A stretch of 64,000 bases of DNA from Pradoshia sp. D12 (GTDB taxonomy: Bacteria; Bacillota; Bacilli; Bacillales; Pradoshiaceae), in assembly GCF_008935075.1 (NCBI RefSeq), contig NZ_CP044545.1:1453501-1517500 (forward strand), given 5' to 3'. The translations under genes and the position numbers were made by a program. A model generated the notes under the pieces. That model was not told the origin of the DNA. It saw only the letters and a program-made list of their open reading frames with translations, and made no database searches. The first letter of the stretch is position 1; the number at the start of each line of letters is the position of its first letter. Of this stretch, positions 37,941-45,757 are shown piece after piece.

Positions 37941-38651
37941 TTAATCGAAGCATCCATCATCTGTGCAAAATTCATTTACATGTTGTTTGTTTGAAGCGGT
38001 CATTAATGCCATATCATATTCTTCTTCCCATACATCCTGAAGCACTTCTTTAAGTGTTTCAGTGCTTTGGGCTCCGGAGATGGCATATTTATTATTGAAT
38101 ACGAATAAAGGGACTCCCTTAACTCCTATTTGTTCGGCTATTTGTATATCCTCATTTACTTGTTGTTTATATTGCTCCGTGTTAAGTACATCTAGTACTT
38201 CATGTCCGGGAAGTCCTATTTCATTTGTAAGTTTCAGAAGGGTAGCGCGGTCTCCTATATGCAGTGATTCAGAAAAATAAGCTTTAAGTATTCGTTCAGT
38301 CATCTCCTCGCTTTTCCCATACTCCTTAGCATAGTGGGTAAGACGGTGAGCATCTGTTGTATTTGTAGGAATCATTGAATCAAAGCGAAATATAATCCCT
38401 TCTTCGCGGGCCTGTTCAGATATATGTTCATTCATTTTTCTGGCATGGTCAACTGTAGTGCCATATTTAGCAGCAATAAGCTCATGAATATTTGAATTTG
38501 ATTTCTTTGGAGCATCAGGCTGCAGTTGATAGCTGTGAAAATGTACTTCTATCTGATCTTTGTATATGAATTCAGCTATGGCGGCTTCTAATCGCCGTTT
38601 CCCTATATAACAGAAAGGACAAGCATAATCGAACCATATATCAACTCTCAT
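37941..38651 (-). CDS. DsbA family oxidoreductase (FrnE-like)
   Basis: The 236-residue thioredoxin-fold protein has CPFC at residues 11-14 (DYACPFCYIG), followed by a helical insertion and the cis-Pro segment GVKGVPLF. FrnE-type members are cytoplasmic disulfide oxidoreductases linked to oxidative stress. Two more cysteines sit at the C-terminus (EFCTDDGCFD), which could add redox control or bind metal. The ATG has GGGAGG upstream. It stands alone between two terminators. Confidence 0.9.
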   Translation of the reverse strand: MRVDIWFDYACPFCYIGKRRLEAAIAEFIYKDQIEVHFHSYQLQPDAPKKSNSNIHELIAAKYGTTVDHARKMNEHISEQAREEGIIFRFDSMIPTNTTDAHRLTHYAKEYGKSEEMTERILKAYFSESLHIGDRATLLKLTNEIGLPGHEVLDVLNTEQYKQQVNEDIQIAEQIGVKGVPLFVFNNKYAISGAQSTETLKEVLQDVWEEEYDMALMTASNKQHVNEFCTDDGCFD

Positions 38652-39125
38652 TTTTCAAGCCTCCCTGGTCTATCTGGTTGTATGTTCAAAGTATACATTT
38701 TCAAATAGGGCATGACAATATACATGCTTGCAGGTGTGTGTCTTATCGGGTAACAGTTCGGAGTGTAATTGCTCTATGTAGTTTGCCTTAGATACATATT
38801 ATACATGTTGATATATATATATGAAAGCTGCAACCAGAGTATCTGGACTAATTAAATTTTCCGCTTTTGAACAAAGGAATACTGCATTGGATTTACAAAG
38901 GAATCCTGATAAATACAGTTATTTTATTTGATTATAATGACTTTTACAACAATGGAATAATCCTTTTTAAAAAGCGAAAGAGATATGTCACTTTATACAT
39001 GGTTATCAATAAAACAATGAAATTGAGTTAAATAATGTCATTTATTTAGATAGTTATATATAATTAATAGAAATACTCGAAATATTTGAAGTATTTATTG
39101 GTTAGAGAGTGGGAGGGATTTTTGA
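38652..39125. other. Intergenic region before ppc
   Basis: This 474 bp stretch divides the divergent DsbA-family and ppc genes. A TATAAT at 39059-39064 lies about 60 bp before ppc, but the -35 region (TGTCAT) is poor. A 36-codon frame from 38821 lacks a ribosome binding site. Confidence 0.4.
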
Positions 39126-41876
39126 GTGGTCACAAAACAGGATACGAATCAGCCGTTGCGCAAGGAAGTAAAATTGCTAGGCAATATACTAGGAGAGGTT
39201 CTCATCTATCAGGGTGGACAAGAGCTTTTTAATACCGTTGAAAAGATTCGTACAATGTGTAAATCTCTTCGTTTACACGTGGAAGATGAGACGTATCATA
39301 CATTAAAAAAGGAAATAGAAATGCTTAGCCTAGAGACAAGAATGCAAGTTATTAAGGCTTTTTCCGTTTATTTTCACTTAATAAATGCAGCTGAACAAAA
39401 TCATCGTATTCGACGAAAGCGTGAATATCAACTGAACAATTCCGATGAGCAGCCTGGTTCAATTGAAAAAGCCATCCAATCTATGAAGGATAAAAATATT
39501 AGTGGTGAAATTATACAGCATGTTCTTGAACGAATATCACTGGAATTGATTATTACTGCCCATCCTACAGAGGCGGCTAAACGGTCTATATTAGAAATCC
39601 AAAAGAGATTATTACTTCTCCTTAAAACGCTTAATAATCCTATGTTAACCGAAAATGAATATAAGGAAATTAAAGAAGACCTCTATAATGAGATTACTAC
39701 TTTATGGCATTCTGATGAATTAAGGGACAGGAAACCAACAGTCATTGATGAAGTCAGAAATGGATTGTATTATTTTGATAAGATTTTCTTTGATGTCATA
39801 CCCGAAATACATCAGGAAGTAGAAGACAAATTGACTGAACATTACAGCGGTGAAATCTGGAATGTGCCAAATTTTCTTCGATTCGGTTCATGGATTGGAG
39901 GGGATCGGGATGGAAATCCGTATGTAACCCCAGCTGTTACATGGGAAACTCTAAATAGACACAGAGCATTAGTTCTCAAAAAATATGAAAAGGCTTTAAT
40001 TGAATTAATGAAACGTTTATCTCACTCAACAGTCCAAATTAGAGTTGGTGATGAGATAATGAGATCGATAGAATTGGGAGAATCAAAATATATAAACGAC
40101 GATAAAAAATGGCCTGTCAAAAATGAAGCGTACCGTCGTAAATTGGCTATTATGGTTGAACGTGTCCGCATGGTGGCTAATGATGAACGAGGGTATCAAA
40201 CATCGGAAGAACTGCTTGAGGATCTACTGATGATTAAAGAAAGTATAGATACGCATCATCCAAAAGGGCATCAGTTAAAGCTTTTACATAAATTAATTAG
40301 ACAGGTTCAGTTGTTTGGCTTCCACCTTGGAACATTGGATATTCGAAATCATAGTGATGAGCATGCAGGTGCCATTGATGAAATCCTAAGGAAAATTAAG
40401 ATTACAGACAGTTATGCAAAATTGACTGAGCCTGAAAAAGAAAAGCTGCTGGAAAAATTGTTGATGGATCCAAGGCCGCTATTGCTAGACAATGAAGAAT
40501 ATACCAAGGAAACGCAGGAAATTATTACGGTATTTAAATTAATCAAAAAGGCCCATAAAGAATTTGGAAAAGCATCCATTAGGGTCTATATCGTCAGTAT
40601 GACACGTTCGGCAAGTGATTTGCTGGAAGTTTTATTATTGGCCAAAGAAGCGGGATTATATAAGCTTCATGCAGATGGTACAGTTGAAAGTGATTTGAAT
40701 GTAGCTCCATTACTAGAAACAATAGAAGATTTGTCAAACGGACCTGCTATTTTAAAAGCATTGTTTGACCTGCCAGTTTATCGTGAGCATCTAAGAAAGC
40801 TGAAAAACCAGCAGGAAATTATGCTGGGGTATTCGGATGGCAGTAAGGATGGGGGGACTCTGACCGCCAATTGGAAGCTTTATAAAGCACAGATAGAACT
40901 GCATGAATTGGCAAAGGAATATGATATTTCAACAAAATTCTTTCACGGCCGTGGTGGTTCTCTTGGCCGTGGTGGCGGGCCTTTGAGCAGAAGTCTTCTC
41001 TCTCAGCCGCTCGAAACACTGGGAGACGGGGTGAAAATAACAGAGCAAGGAGAGGTATTATCGTCTCGTTATTTAATAGAAGACATCGCATATCGTTCCT
41101 TAGAGCAAGCAACGTCAACGCTTCTGGAAACGGCTGCTAATGTTTCGAAATCTTCTGAACAAGGCCATTTAAGGGATGATAGCTGGGTACGCGCCATGGA
41201 AAGTATCTCTGATATCTCTTATGAAAAATATCAGTCACTTGTATTTAAGGATGAAGGTTTTTTAACTTACTTTAACCAAGCTACACCTCTAAAAGAAATT
41301 GGTGAACTGAATATTGGTTCCAGACCGATGGCTCGTAAAAACAGTGATAAGTTTGAAAATTTACGAGCTATTCCCTGGGTGTTTGCCTGGACACAAAGCA
41401 GACAGTTATTTCCTGCTTGGTATGCTTCCGGTACTGGTCTAGCAACATACGCATATAAAGAAAAAGGCAATATAGAGACATTGAAAGAGATGTATCAGGA
41501 TTGGCCATTCTTTAGATCCACAATTGATAATTTGCAAATGGCATTAATGAAAGCAGATCTTAAAACAGCGAAAGAATATGCTGATTTGGTTGAAGATCCT
41601 TTAATTGGAGATCGGATATTTGAGGATATAGTGGAAGAGTACAACAAAACCAAATCAGTTCTGCTTGAGATAACTGGAGATGAAGAATTACTTGATCAAA
41701 CACCGAATATTAAGGATTCAGTTCGTCTTCGAAATCCTTATGTGGACCCATTGAATTTCATTCAAGTTCACTTAATTAAAGAACTAAGAAGTTTAAAGGA
41801 AGTGGATACCCAATTAGTTGTTCAGGTATTACATACGATTAATGGTATAGCCGCAGGTCTTCGTAATACAGGATGA
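39126..41876 (+). CDS. ppc: Phosphoenolpyruvate carboxylase
   Basis: The 916-residue enzyme carboxylates PEP to oxaloacetate, refilling the TCA cycle. The catalytic histidine lies in TAHPTEAAKR (about residue 144). The glycine-rich loops GYSDGSKDGG and FHGRGGSLGRGGGP, the GSRPMARK segment and the RAIPWVFAWTQSR block are all present. The protein ends with the conserved RNTG. GTG 39126 has GGGAGGG 8 bp upstream. B. subtilis lacks this enzyme and relies on pyruvate carboxylase, so the gene separates this lineage from it. Confidence 0.97.
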   Translation: MVTKQDTNQPLRKEVKLLGNILGEVLIYQGGQELFNTVEKIRTMCKSLRLHVEDETYHTLKKEIEMLSLETRMQVIKAFSVYFHLINAAEQNHRIRRKREYQLNNSDEQPGSIEKAIQSMKDKNISGEIIQHVLERISLELIITAHPTEAAKRSILEIQKRLLLLLKTLNNPMLTENEYKEIKEDLYNEITTLWHSDELRDRKPTVIDEVRNGLYYFDKIFFDVIPEIHQEVEDKLTEHYSGEIWNVPNFLRFGSWIGGDRDGNPYVTPAVTWETLNRHRALVLKKYEKALIELMKRLSHSTVQIRVGDEIMRSIELGESKYINDDKKWPVKNEAYRRKLAIMVERVRMVANDERGYQTSEELLEDLLMIKESIDTHHPKGHQLKLLHKLIRQVQLFGFHLGTLDIRNHSDEHAGAIDEILRKIKITDSYAKLTEPEKEKLLEKLLMDPRPLLLDNEEYTKETQEIITVFKLIKKAHKEFGKASIRVYIVSMTRSASDLLEVLLLAKEAGLYKLHADGTVESDLNVAPLLETIEDLSNGPAILKALFDLPVYREHLRKLKNQQEIMLGYSDGSKDGGTLTANWKLYKAQIELHELAKEYDISTKFFHGRGGSLGRGGGPLSRSLLSQPLETLGDGVKITEQGEVLSSRYLIEDIAYRSLEQATSTLLETAANVSKSSEQGHLRDDSWVRAMESISDISYEKYQSLVFKDEGFLTYFNQATPLKEIGELNIGSRPMARKNSDKFENLRAIPWVFAWTQSRQLFPAWYASGTGLATYAYKEKGNIETLKEMYQDWPFFRSTIDNLQMALMKADLKTAKEYADLVEDPLIGDRIFEDIVEEYNKTKSVLLEITGDEELLDQTPNIKDSVRLRNPYVDPLNFIQVHLIKELRSLKEVDTQLVVQVLHTINGIAAGLRNTG

Positions 41877-41888
41877 TTGATTAAGGTA

Positions 41889-41920
41889 GGGAGGATGACA
41901 GTAGAGTCATCCTTCTTTTT
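41889..41920 (+). terminator. Terminator after ppc
   Basis: GGAGGATGAC pairs with GTCATCCTTC, followed by TTTTTATTTT. Confidence 0.92.
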
Positions 41921-41971
41921 ATTTTCTTGAGATGCGTAAAAGCATTTATTTGAATTTATTGTGAAAAATTA

Positions 41972-41984
41972 AAAATTAAATTTT
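41972..41984 (+). promoter_or_regulatory. ComK-type AT box
   Basis: AAAATTAAATTTT fits the B. subtilis ComK half-site rule A4-N5-T4 exactly. It lies about 90 bp before the -10 of the comK-like gene, which suggests autoregulation. A second half-site at the usual spacing was not found, and AT-rich DNA gives chance matches. Confidence 0.4.
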
Positions 41985-42072
41985 ACAGGTAAATTTTCTC
42001 CGAATTTAAAGGTTTTCCTACGGGAAACATGAAAATTATACGGTAAAAACTGCTTATTTATTATGATTTTGC

Positions 42073-42078
42073 TATAAT
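42073..42078 (+). promoter_or_regulatory. -10 element upstream of the comK-like gene
   Basis: TATAAT is perfect but no recognisable -35 lies 16-18 bp upstream. That pattern suits an activator-dependent promoter. Confidence 0.45.
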
Positions 42079-42216
42079 ACCAATTTCAAAATATATTATT
42101 ATAATATAAAAACCTAAGGATGTAAATAAACGATAGATTTTAAGGTAAAGACGCTTATAAAAAATGATATAGGAAAGATTTGGAGAAGAATGTCGGTTGT
42201 CATATAATTATTTAAG

Positions 42217-42304
42217 GATAGGATAAAAATCCTATCTATTTCCAGGAAAGGAGATTAAGAGGATATCAGAAATTGGGCCTGCAGTCTGGGGGACCGGGCC
42301 CAAT
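42217..42304 (+). promoter_or_regulatory. Structured leader of the comK-like gene
   Basis: Two perfect hairpins occur. GATAGGAT/ATCCTATC closes an AAAA loop (42217-42236), and ATTGGGCC/GGCCCAAT (42272-42304) encloses a G-rich 17-base loop with an inner GTC/GAC stem. An isolated AAAGGAG lies between them. GC content here is well above the surroundings, which suggests a selected RNA structure. It matches no riboswitch consensus that I know. Confidence 0.5.
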
Positions 42305-42388
42305 AGTCTGTTGCTGGGTACACCAACATAATAGTAGTATACCCATTATTGAATAGAAAGCAAATATAATTCAAAAAGGGTGGAGTAT

Positions 42389-42856
42389 ATGATAGTGGAA
42401 AACAGACCATATATTAGGATAGATACAAAAGTTTTATTACCCGTTTTTGTGGAAGGTTATTTGTATACTCAGTTATATTTTCAGGATACTTTTTATATGG
42501 TGGAGAAATCTCCGCTTGCTATTTTAAAAGACAGTATCATTGGCTATGGTGCTGATTATCAAGGGGCAAAAAACAGTTCAAAATCATATCTGGGAGGAAG
42601 TTATATTTTGCCTCTGCAGATTAGCGGCCAACATAGTATTTATATGTTTCCGACTCATTCTTGTCGTGATGTAGAATGTGCTTGGATAGCACTAGATCAC
42701 TATCGAGGATGCGACCCGATTGATAGTAGTGAGTGTTACGTATACCTTTCCAATCAAACAACTATAAACATTAATTGTAAAGCATCCATACTAATGAAAC
42801 GATATAATAACGCATTAAAGCTAAAAGATAAAATAGAAAAGTTCAGTCTCACTTAA
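42389..42856 (+). CDS. comK: ComK-like competence transcription factor
   Basis: The 155-residue protein aligns by eye with ComK. Shared blocks include the LAILKDSIIGYGADYQGAK region, the LPLQIS stretch, FPTHSCRDVECAWIALDH (B. subtilis has FPTLSSTRPQCGWISHVH) and a C-terminal helix with basic residues. ComK activates DNA-uptake genes in Bacillus. This version lacks the long C-terminal tail of the B. subtilis protein, as in other Bacillales ComK proteins. ATG 42389 has AAAGGG 8 bp upstream; the frame opens at GTG 42380. A paralogue may exist elsewhere in the genome. Confidence 0.82.
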   Translation: MIVENRPYIRIDTKVLLPVFVEGYLYTQLYFQDTFYMVEKSPLAILKDSIIGYGADYQGAKNSSKSYLGGSYILPLQISGQHSIYMFPTHSCRDVECAWIALDHYRGCDPIDSSECYVYLSNQTTININCKASILMKRYNNALKLKDKIEKFSLT

Positions 42857-42936
42857 TGATCTTTCTTTGAAATCATGAAGGCTGTTTAATAGAAAGTTTC
42901 GTAATTTTGAAAAATGATATTCTAAAAGTTTAGATT

Positions 42937-42968
42937 AAAAGAATTCAGCACTAGACTGGATTCTTTTT
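42937..42968 (+). terminator. Terminator after the comK-like gene
   Basis: AAAAGAATTCAG pairs with CTGGATTCTTTT, with one wobble, followed by T. The remaining 369 bp up to the DUF2187 gene holds nothing else I can support. Confidence 0.85.
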
Positions 42969-43225
42969 TGTTAGGTTTTAAGTGCAAAGCGACAGACGTA
43001 CTGCTACTTCTATCTATTTAAGATATAAATAGTAAATAATCAGAATAGTAGTTATTTTAGAAAACAAAATGAGAAAATAGACTCTTTTTTTTGAAAACTC
43101 AATTGATTCTTAATACTATTTGTGTTAAATTCTATGTAAATGGTCACAAATTACACTGATTTGTTGAATTAATTACTAAATTATGCATAAAAATTTATAT
43201 ATTAATCTGATGAGGAGGAAAAGAA

Positions 43226-43456
43226 GTGGATAATATGCTACTAAATGAACTTGCTATAGAGGATAAAGGTAAAGTGGGAGATATCGTTGAATTTGAGCGA
43301 CGTGGTCTTTCTATTTTAGGAAAAGTATCAATTGTTAGGGAGTTATCATGTATTGTTGAAATAGATGAAGAAGTAGCAGAGCATTTTTGTTATGAAACAC
43401 CGAGAACGGTCGTGCGCCATAATAATTACAAAGTAGTTAGATCATCATCCATGTAA
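43226..43456 (+). CDS. DUF2187 family small protein (YkvS-like)
   Basis: The 76-residue protein has the DUF2187 pattern: KGKVGDIVEFERRGLSILGKV, then a short beta segment (CIVEID) and YETPRTVVRHNNYKVV. It looks like an SH3-like small barrel. GTG start with GAGGAGG 7 bp upstream. Members are common in Bacillus and have no known function. It is flanked by long intergenic regions and probably forms its own unit. Confidence 0.85.
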   Translation: MDNMLLNELAIEDKGKVGDIVEFERRGLSILGKVSIVRELSCIVEIDEEVAEHFCYETPRTVVRHNNYKVVRSSSM

Positions 43457-43534
43457 CCTGTATCTGTCTATAAAACTAGCACTAAACTGAATGAAATAGA
43501 TTTAATAATCTGAAATATTCATATATAGATAAAA

Positions 43535-43610
43535 GCACTCGGTTTATGAACTGTACATAAAAGTTAGCTGCTTATCTAACTTTCTTAGTTCAGATTTTTA
43601 TGCTGAGTGC
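43535..43610 (+). ncRNA. Nested hairpin, candidate small RNA or terminator
   Basis: Three stems are nested in 76 nt: GCACTC/GAGTGC outside, GAACT/AGTTC in the middle and AGTTAG/CTAACT inside. The sequence after it is CCTTTATC, a poor T tract, so a plain terminator for the DUF2187 gene is possible but not typical. No RNA family was recognised. Confidence 0.35.
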
Positions 43611-43672
43611 CTTTATCTGTTCATTCTTCTTGTAACCAGGGACTTGGTCTATCAATCTGTATAAAAAGCTGG

Positions 43673-43710
43673 TTATTCCCACAACAAAAAAAATTTATTC
43701 CCACAACAAA
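43673..43710 (+). repeat. Direct repeat, two 16 bp copies
   Basis: TTATTCCCACAACAAA occurs at 43673-43688 and exactly again at 43695-43710, a 22 bp period (about two helical turns). This arrangement suits a regulator binding the same DNA face. Confidence 0.6.
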
Positions 43711-43855
43711 TTATCATAATAATTTTTCTGAATATTTAAAATTATAGGTAGGAATTTAAAGGTCGTGTAAAGAACATATTGTAAGAAGCATAGTGGAATT
43801 AATCATCTGAAAAAAGATAGCTTTGTTTGTATCGACAGTTTTTTAAAATTTTATT

Positions 43856-43869
43856 TGAAAACGCTTACA
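43856..43869 (+). promoter_or_regulatory. cre site (CcpA operator)
   Basis: TGAAAACGCTTACA fits the Bacillus catabolite-responsive element TGWNANCGNTNWCA at every fixed position. It lies 326 bp before the acyl-CoA ligase gene. Carbon catabolite repression of the lipid operon is the simplest reading. Confidence 0.7.
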
Positions 43870-44087
43870 TGCAAAGGGGGTGTTTAATAGGCTTTGTTTA
43901 TTCTTTTATTTACGTCCTGGAGTCTTTAGATAAAAAGGTAAAGTAGTACCGTAATCTTTCTTTGTTTCTAATATGCAAGAGAATGGTTAACTGCTACATT
44001 GAAAATCCTTTGGTAAATTTATGAATCCTCTGAGGTATCGTAGCGTTTTAAATAGGAATAACACTTCAAGATTAGCAGTGTTCAGTT

Positions 44088-44096
44088 TGATATAAT
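44088..44096 (+). promoter_or_regulatory. Extended -10 promoter of the lipid operon
   Basis: TGATATAAT combines a perfect TATAAT (44091-44096) with the TGn extension, which can compensate for a missing -35. It lies about 100 bp before the ligase start. Confidence 0.5.
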
Positions 44097-44194
44097 TGGT
44101 AGTTTTAATTGGTAGGTCCTTATAGGAAGCTTCAAGCTGGAGACATGAGAATTTATTTTTTTTGTGAAAAATTCCGCGAATTGGAGGAGAAAAA

Positions 44195-45733
44195 GTGAAG
44201 CTATCACAATTGCTTGATTCGAATATCGAAAAATTCGATGAGTACTCTTTTTTATTCTATGGAAACAAGCAATTTACAAATGTAGAGACAAGGAGATATG
44301 CCAATCGATTGGCCAATGGATTTAGAAATAGAGGGATTCAGCCAGGAGACAGAATCCTTGTCATTATGCCAAATATGCCTGAAGTATTAATTGCGTATCA
44401 AGGGATAACAAGAGCCGGTGCTATCATTGTACCTGTTATGTTTTCACTCCATCCAAAAGAAATTGCCTATATTGCCGCAAATTGCGGAGCCAAACTAATT
44501 ATCACCTCTAAAATCATACTCGATCATATCCAACAAGCGATTGATTTATTAAACATAAAACCAACCGTAATTATTACAGATGATGATACTTCCAGTACTG
44601 CGATTAATATATATGAATATATGGATTCCAATGAGAATTTGGACAAGCGATTTTCTATAGATATCGATTCAAAAGATACTGCTGTTATTCTCTATACCTC
44701 AGGTACTACAGGTAACCCAAAGGGAGTTATGCTGACTCATTCAAACCTCTATTCAAATGCGGTTAACTCTGCCAAACATGCTAATACAGAGAGAGGAACG
44801 ACACTCGGAATTCTTCCGCTAGCTCATGTGTATGGGTTAACCATATCAAATACATGTTACATAGTGGGAAGTTCAATTGTTATCTTCTCCAGGTTTGACC
44901 CTGCAAAAACATTAGCAGCAATAGAAAAGCACAGAATTAAATCGTTTGCCAGTGTTCCTGCCATGATTCATGCCTTGGTCTCGTATCCTGATTATAATCA
45001 ATACGATCTTCAAAGCTTGGAATCTATAAGTTCAGGTTCTGCGCCATTACCCACTGCCTTGCTGGCAGCATTTGAAGAAAGGTTTGGGGCAAAGGTTTAT
45101 GAAGGTTATGGATTATCTGAGGCCTCACCTATTGTTACAGCTCATAAAAAGGGTCAGCCGGTTAGACCCGGATCTGTTGGATTTCCTATACCGGGGGTAC
45201 AAATTAAAATTGTGGATGGATTGGCTTTGGAGATGCCAACCGGTGAGATTGGAGAAGTGGTGGTGAAGGGAGAAAATGTGACACCCGGTTATTTTCACAA
45301 TGAAAGCGAAACAAACAACGTATTAATAGACGGTTGGTTGCATACGGGAGATTTAGGACGTATCGACGAAGATGGTTATTTATATATTGTCGACCGAAAA
45401 AAAGATTTAGTTATCCGTGGAGGGTTCAATATTTATCCACGTGATGTAGAGGAGATATTAAGTCAGCATCATGCGGTATCTGAAGTGGCTGTCATTGGAA
45501 TACCAGATGCCAGTATGGGTGAAGAGTTGGTAGCATGCATTGTCAGGGAATCAAAAAAAGATATCCAGGAAGAGGAACTAATTGCATATTGTCAGGAACA
45601 TCTTGCAAAAAATAAAACGCCAAGAAAAATATTATTTTTTGATGCACTACCGCGGAATGGTGTAGGGAAAATTCTGAAGACTCATCTCCGAACTGCCGCA
45701 TCCGAGAGAATAATAGAGCGGGACTATAAATAA
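44195..45733 (+). CDS. Long-chain fatty acid--CoA ligase (acyl-AMP ligase family)
   Basis: The 512-residue adenylating enzyme has the AMP signature YTSGTTGNPKGVMLTHSNL, YEGYGLSEASPIV, the adenosine-binding WLHTGDLG and hinge VDRKKDLVIRGGFNIYPRDVEE, and the catalytic lysine in PRNGVGKILK. It should activate a fatty acid to acyl-AMP and then acyl-CoA. GTG start with GGAGGAG upstream. It is the first gene of a tight operon; the R2-like oxidase follows 24 bp later, so its product may feed the downstream redox and dehydratase enzymes. Confidence 0.92.
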   Translation: MKLSQLLDSNIEKFDEYSFLFYGNKQFTNVETRRYANRLANGFRNRGIQPGDRILVIMPNMPEVLIAYQGITRAGAIIVPVMFSLHPKEIAYIAANCGAKLIITSKIILDHIQQAIDLLNIKPTVIITDDDTSSTAINIYEYMDSNENLDKRFSIDIDSKDTAVILYTSGTTGNPKGVMLTHSNLYSNAVNSAKHANTERGTTLGILPLAHVYGLTISNTCYIVGSSIVIFSRFDPAKTLAAIEKHRIKSFASVPAMIHALVSYPDYNQYDLQSLESISSGSAPLPTALLAAFEERFGAKVYEGYGLSEASPIVTAHKKGQPVRPGSVGFPIPGVQIKIVDGLALEMPTGEIGEVVVKGENVTPGYFHNESETNNVLIDGWLHTGDLGRIDEDGYLYIVDRKKDLVIRGGFNIYPRDVEEILSQHHAVSEVAVIGIPDASMGEELVACIVRESKKDIQEEELIAYCQEHLAKNKTPRKILFFDALPRNGVGKILKTHLRTAASERIIERDYK

Positions 45734-45757
45734 TTTTAATGAAGGGAGTTTATAAAT

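Larger units (their letters stand above)
41921..42388 (+). other. Long AT-rich region and leader before the comK-like gene
   Basis: The 468 bp stretch carries no supported gene. It holds one ComK-type AT box, a TATAAT element and at least two stable hairpins listed separately. Transcription from the TATAAT would give a leader of about 300 nt. Confidence 0.6.
43457..44194 (+). other. 738 bp regulatory region before the lipid operon
   Basis: No gene is supported here. The stretch contains a nested hairpin (43535-43610), a direct repeat (43673-43710), a cre site (43856-43869) and an extended -10 promoter (44088-44096), each listed separately. The density of signals suggests complex control of the operon downstream. 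Confidence 0.6.

Noticed and set aside
38821-38931. 36-codon ORF before ppc
   Set aside because: No ribosome binding site in front of the ATG and no recognisable composition.
42273-42356. 27-codon TTG-started ORF across the hairpin in the comK-like leader
   Set aside because: The AAAGGAG lies 19 nt away from the start, and the sequence is better explained as an RNA stem (ATTGGGCC/GGCCCAAT).
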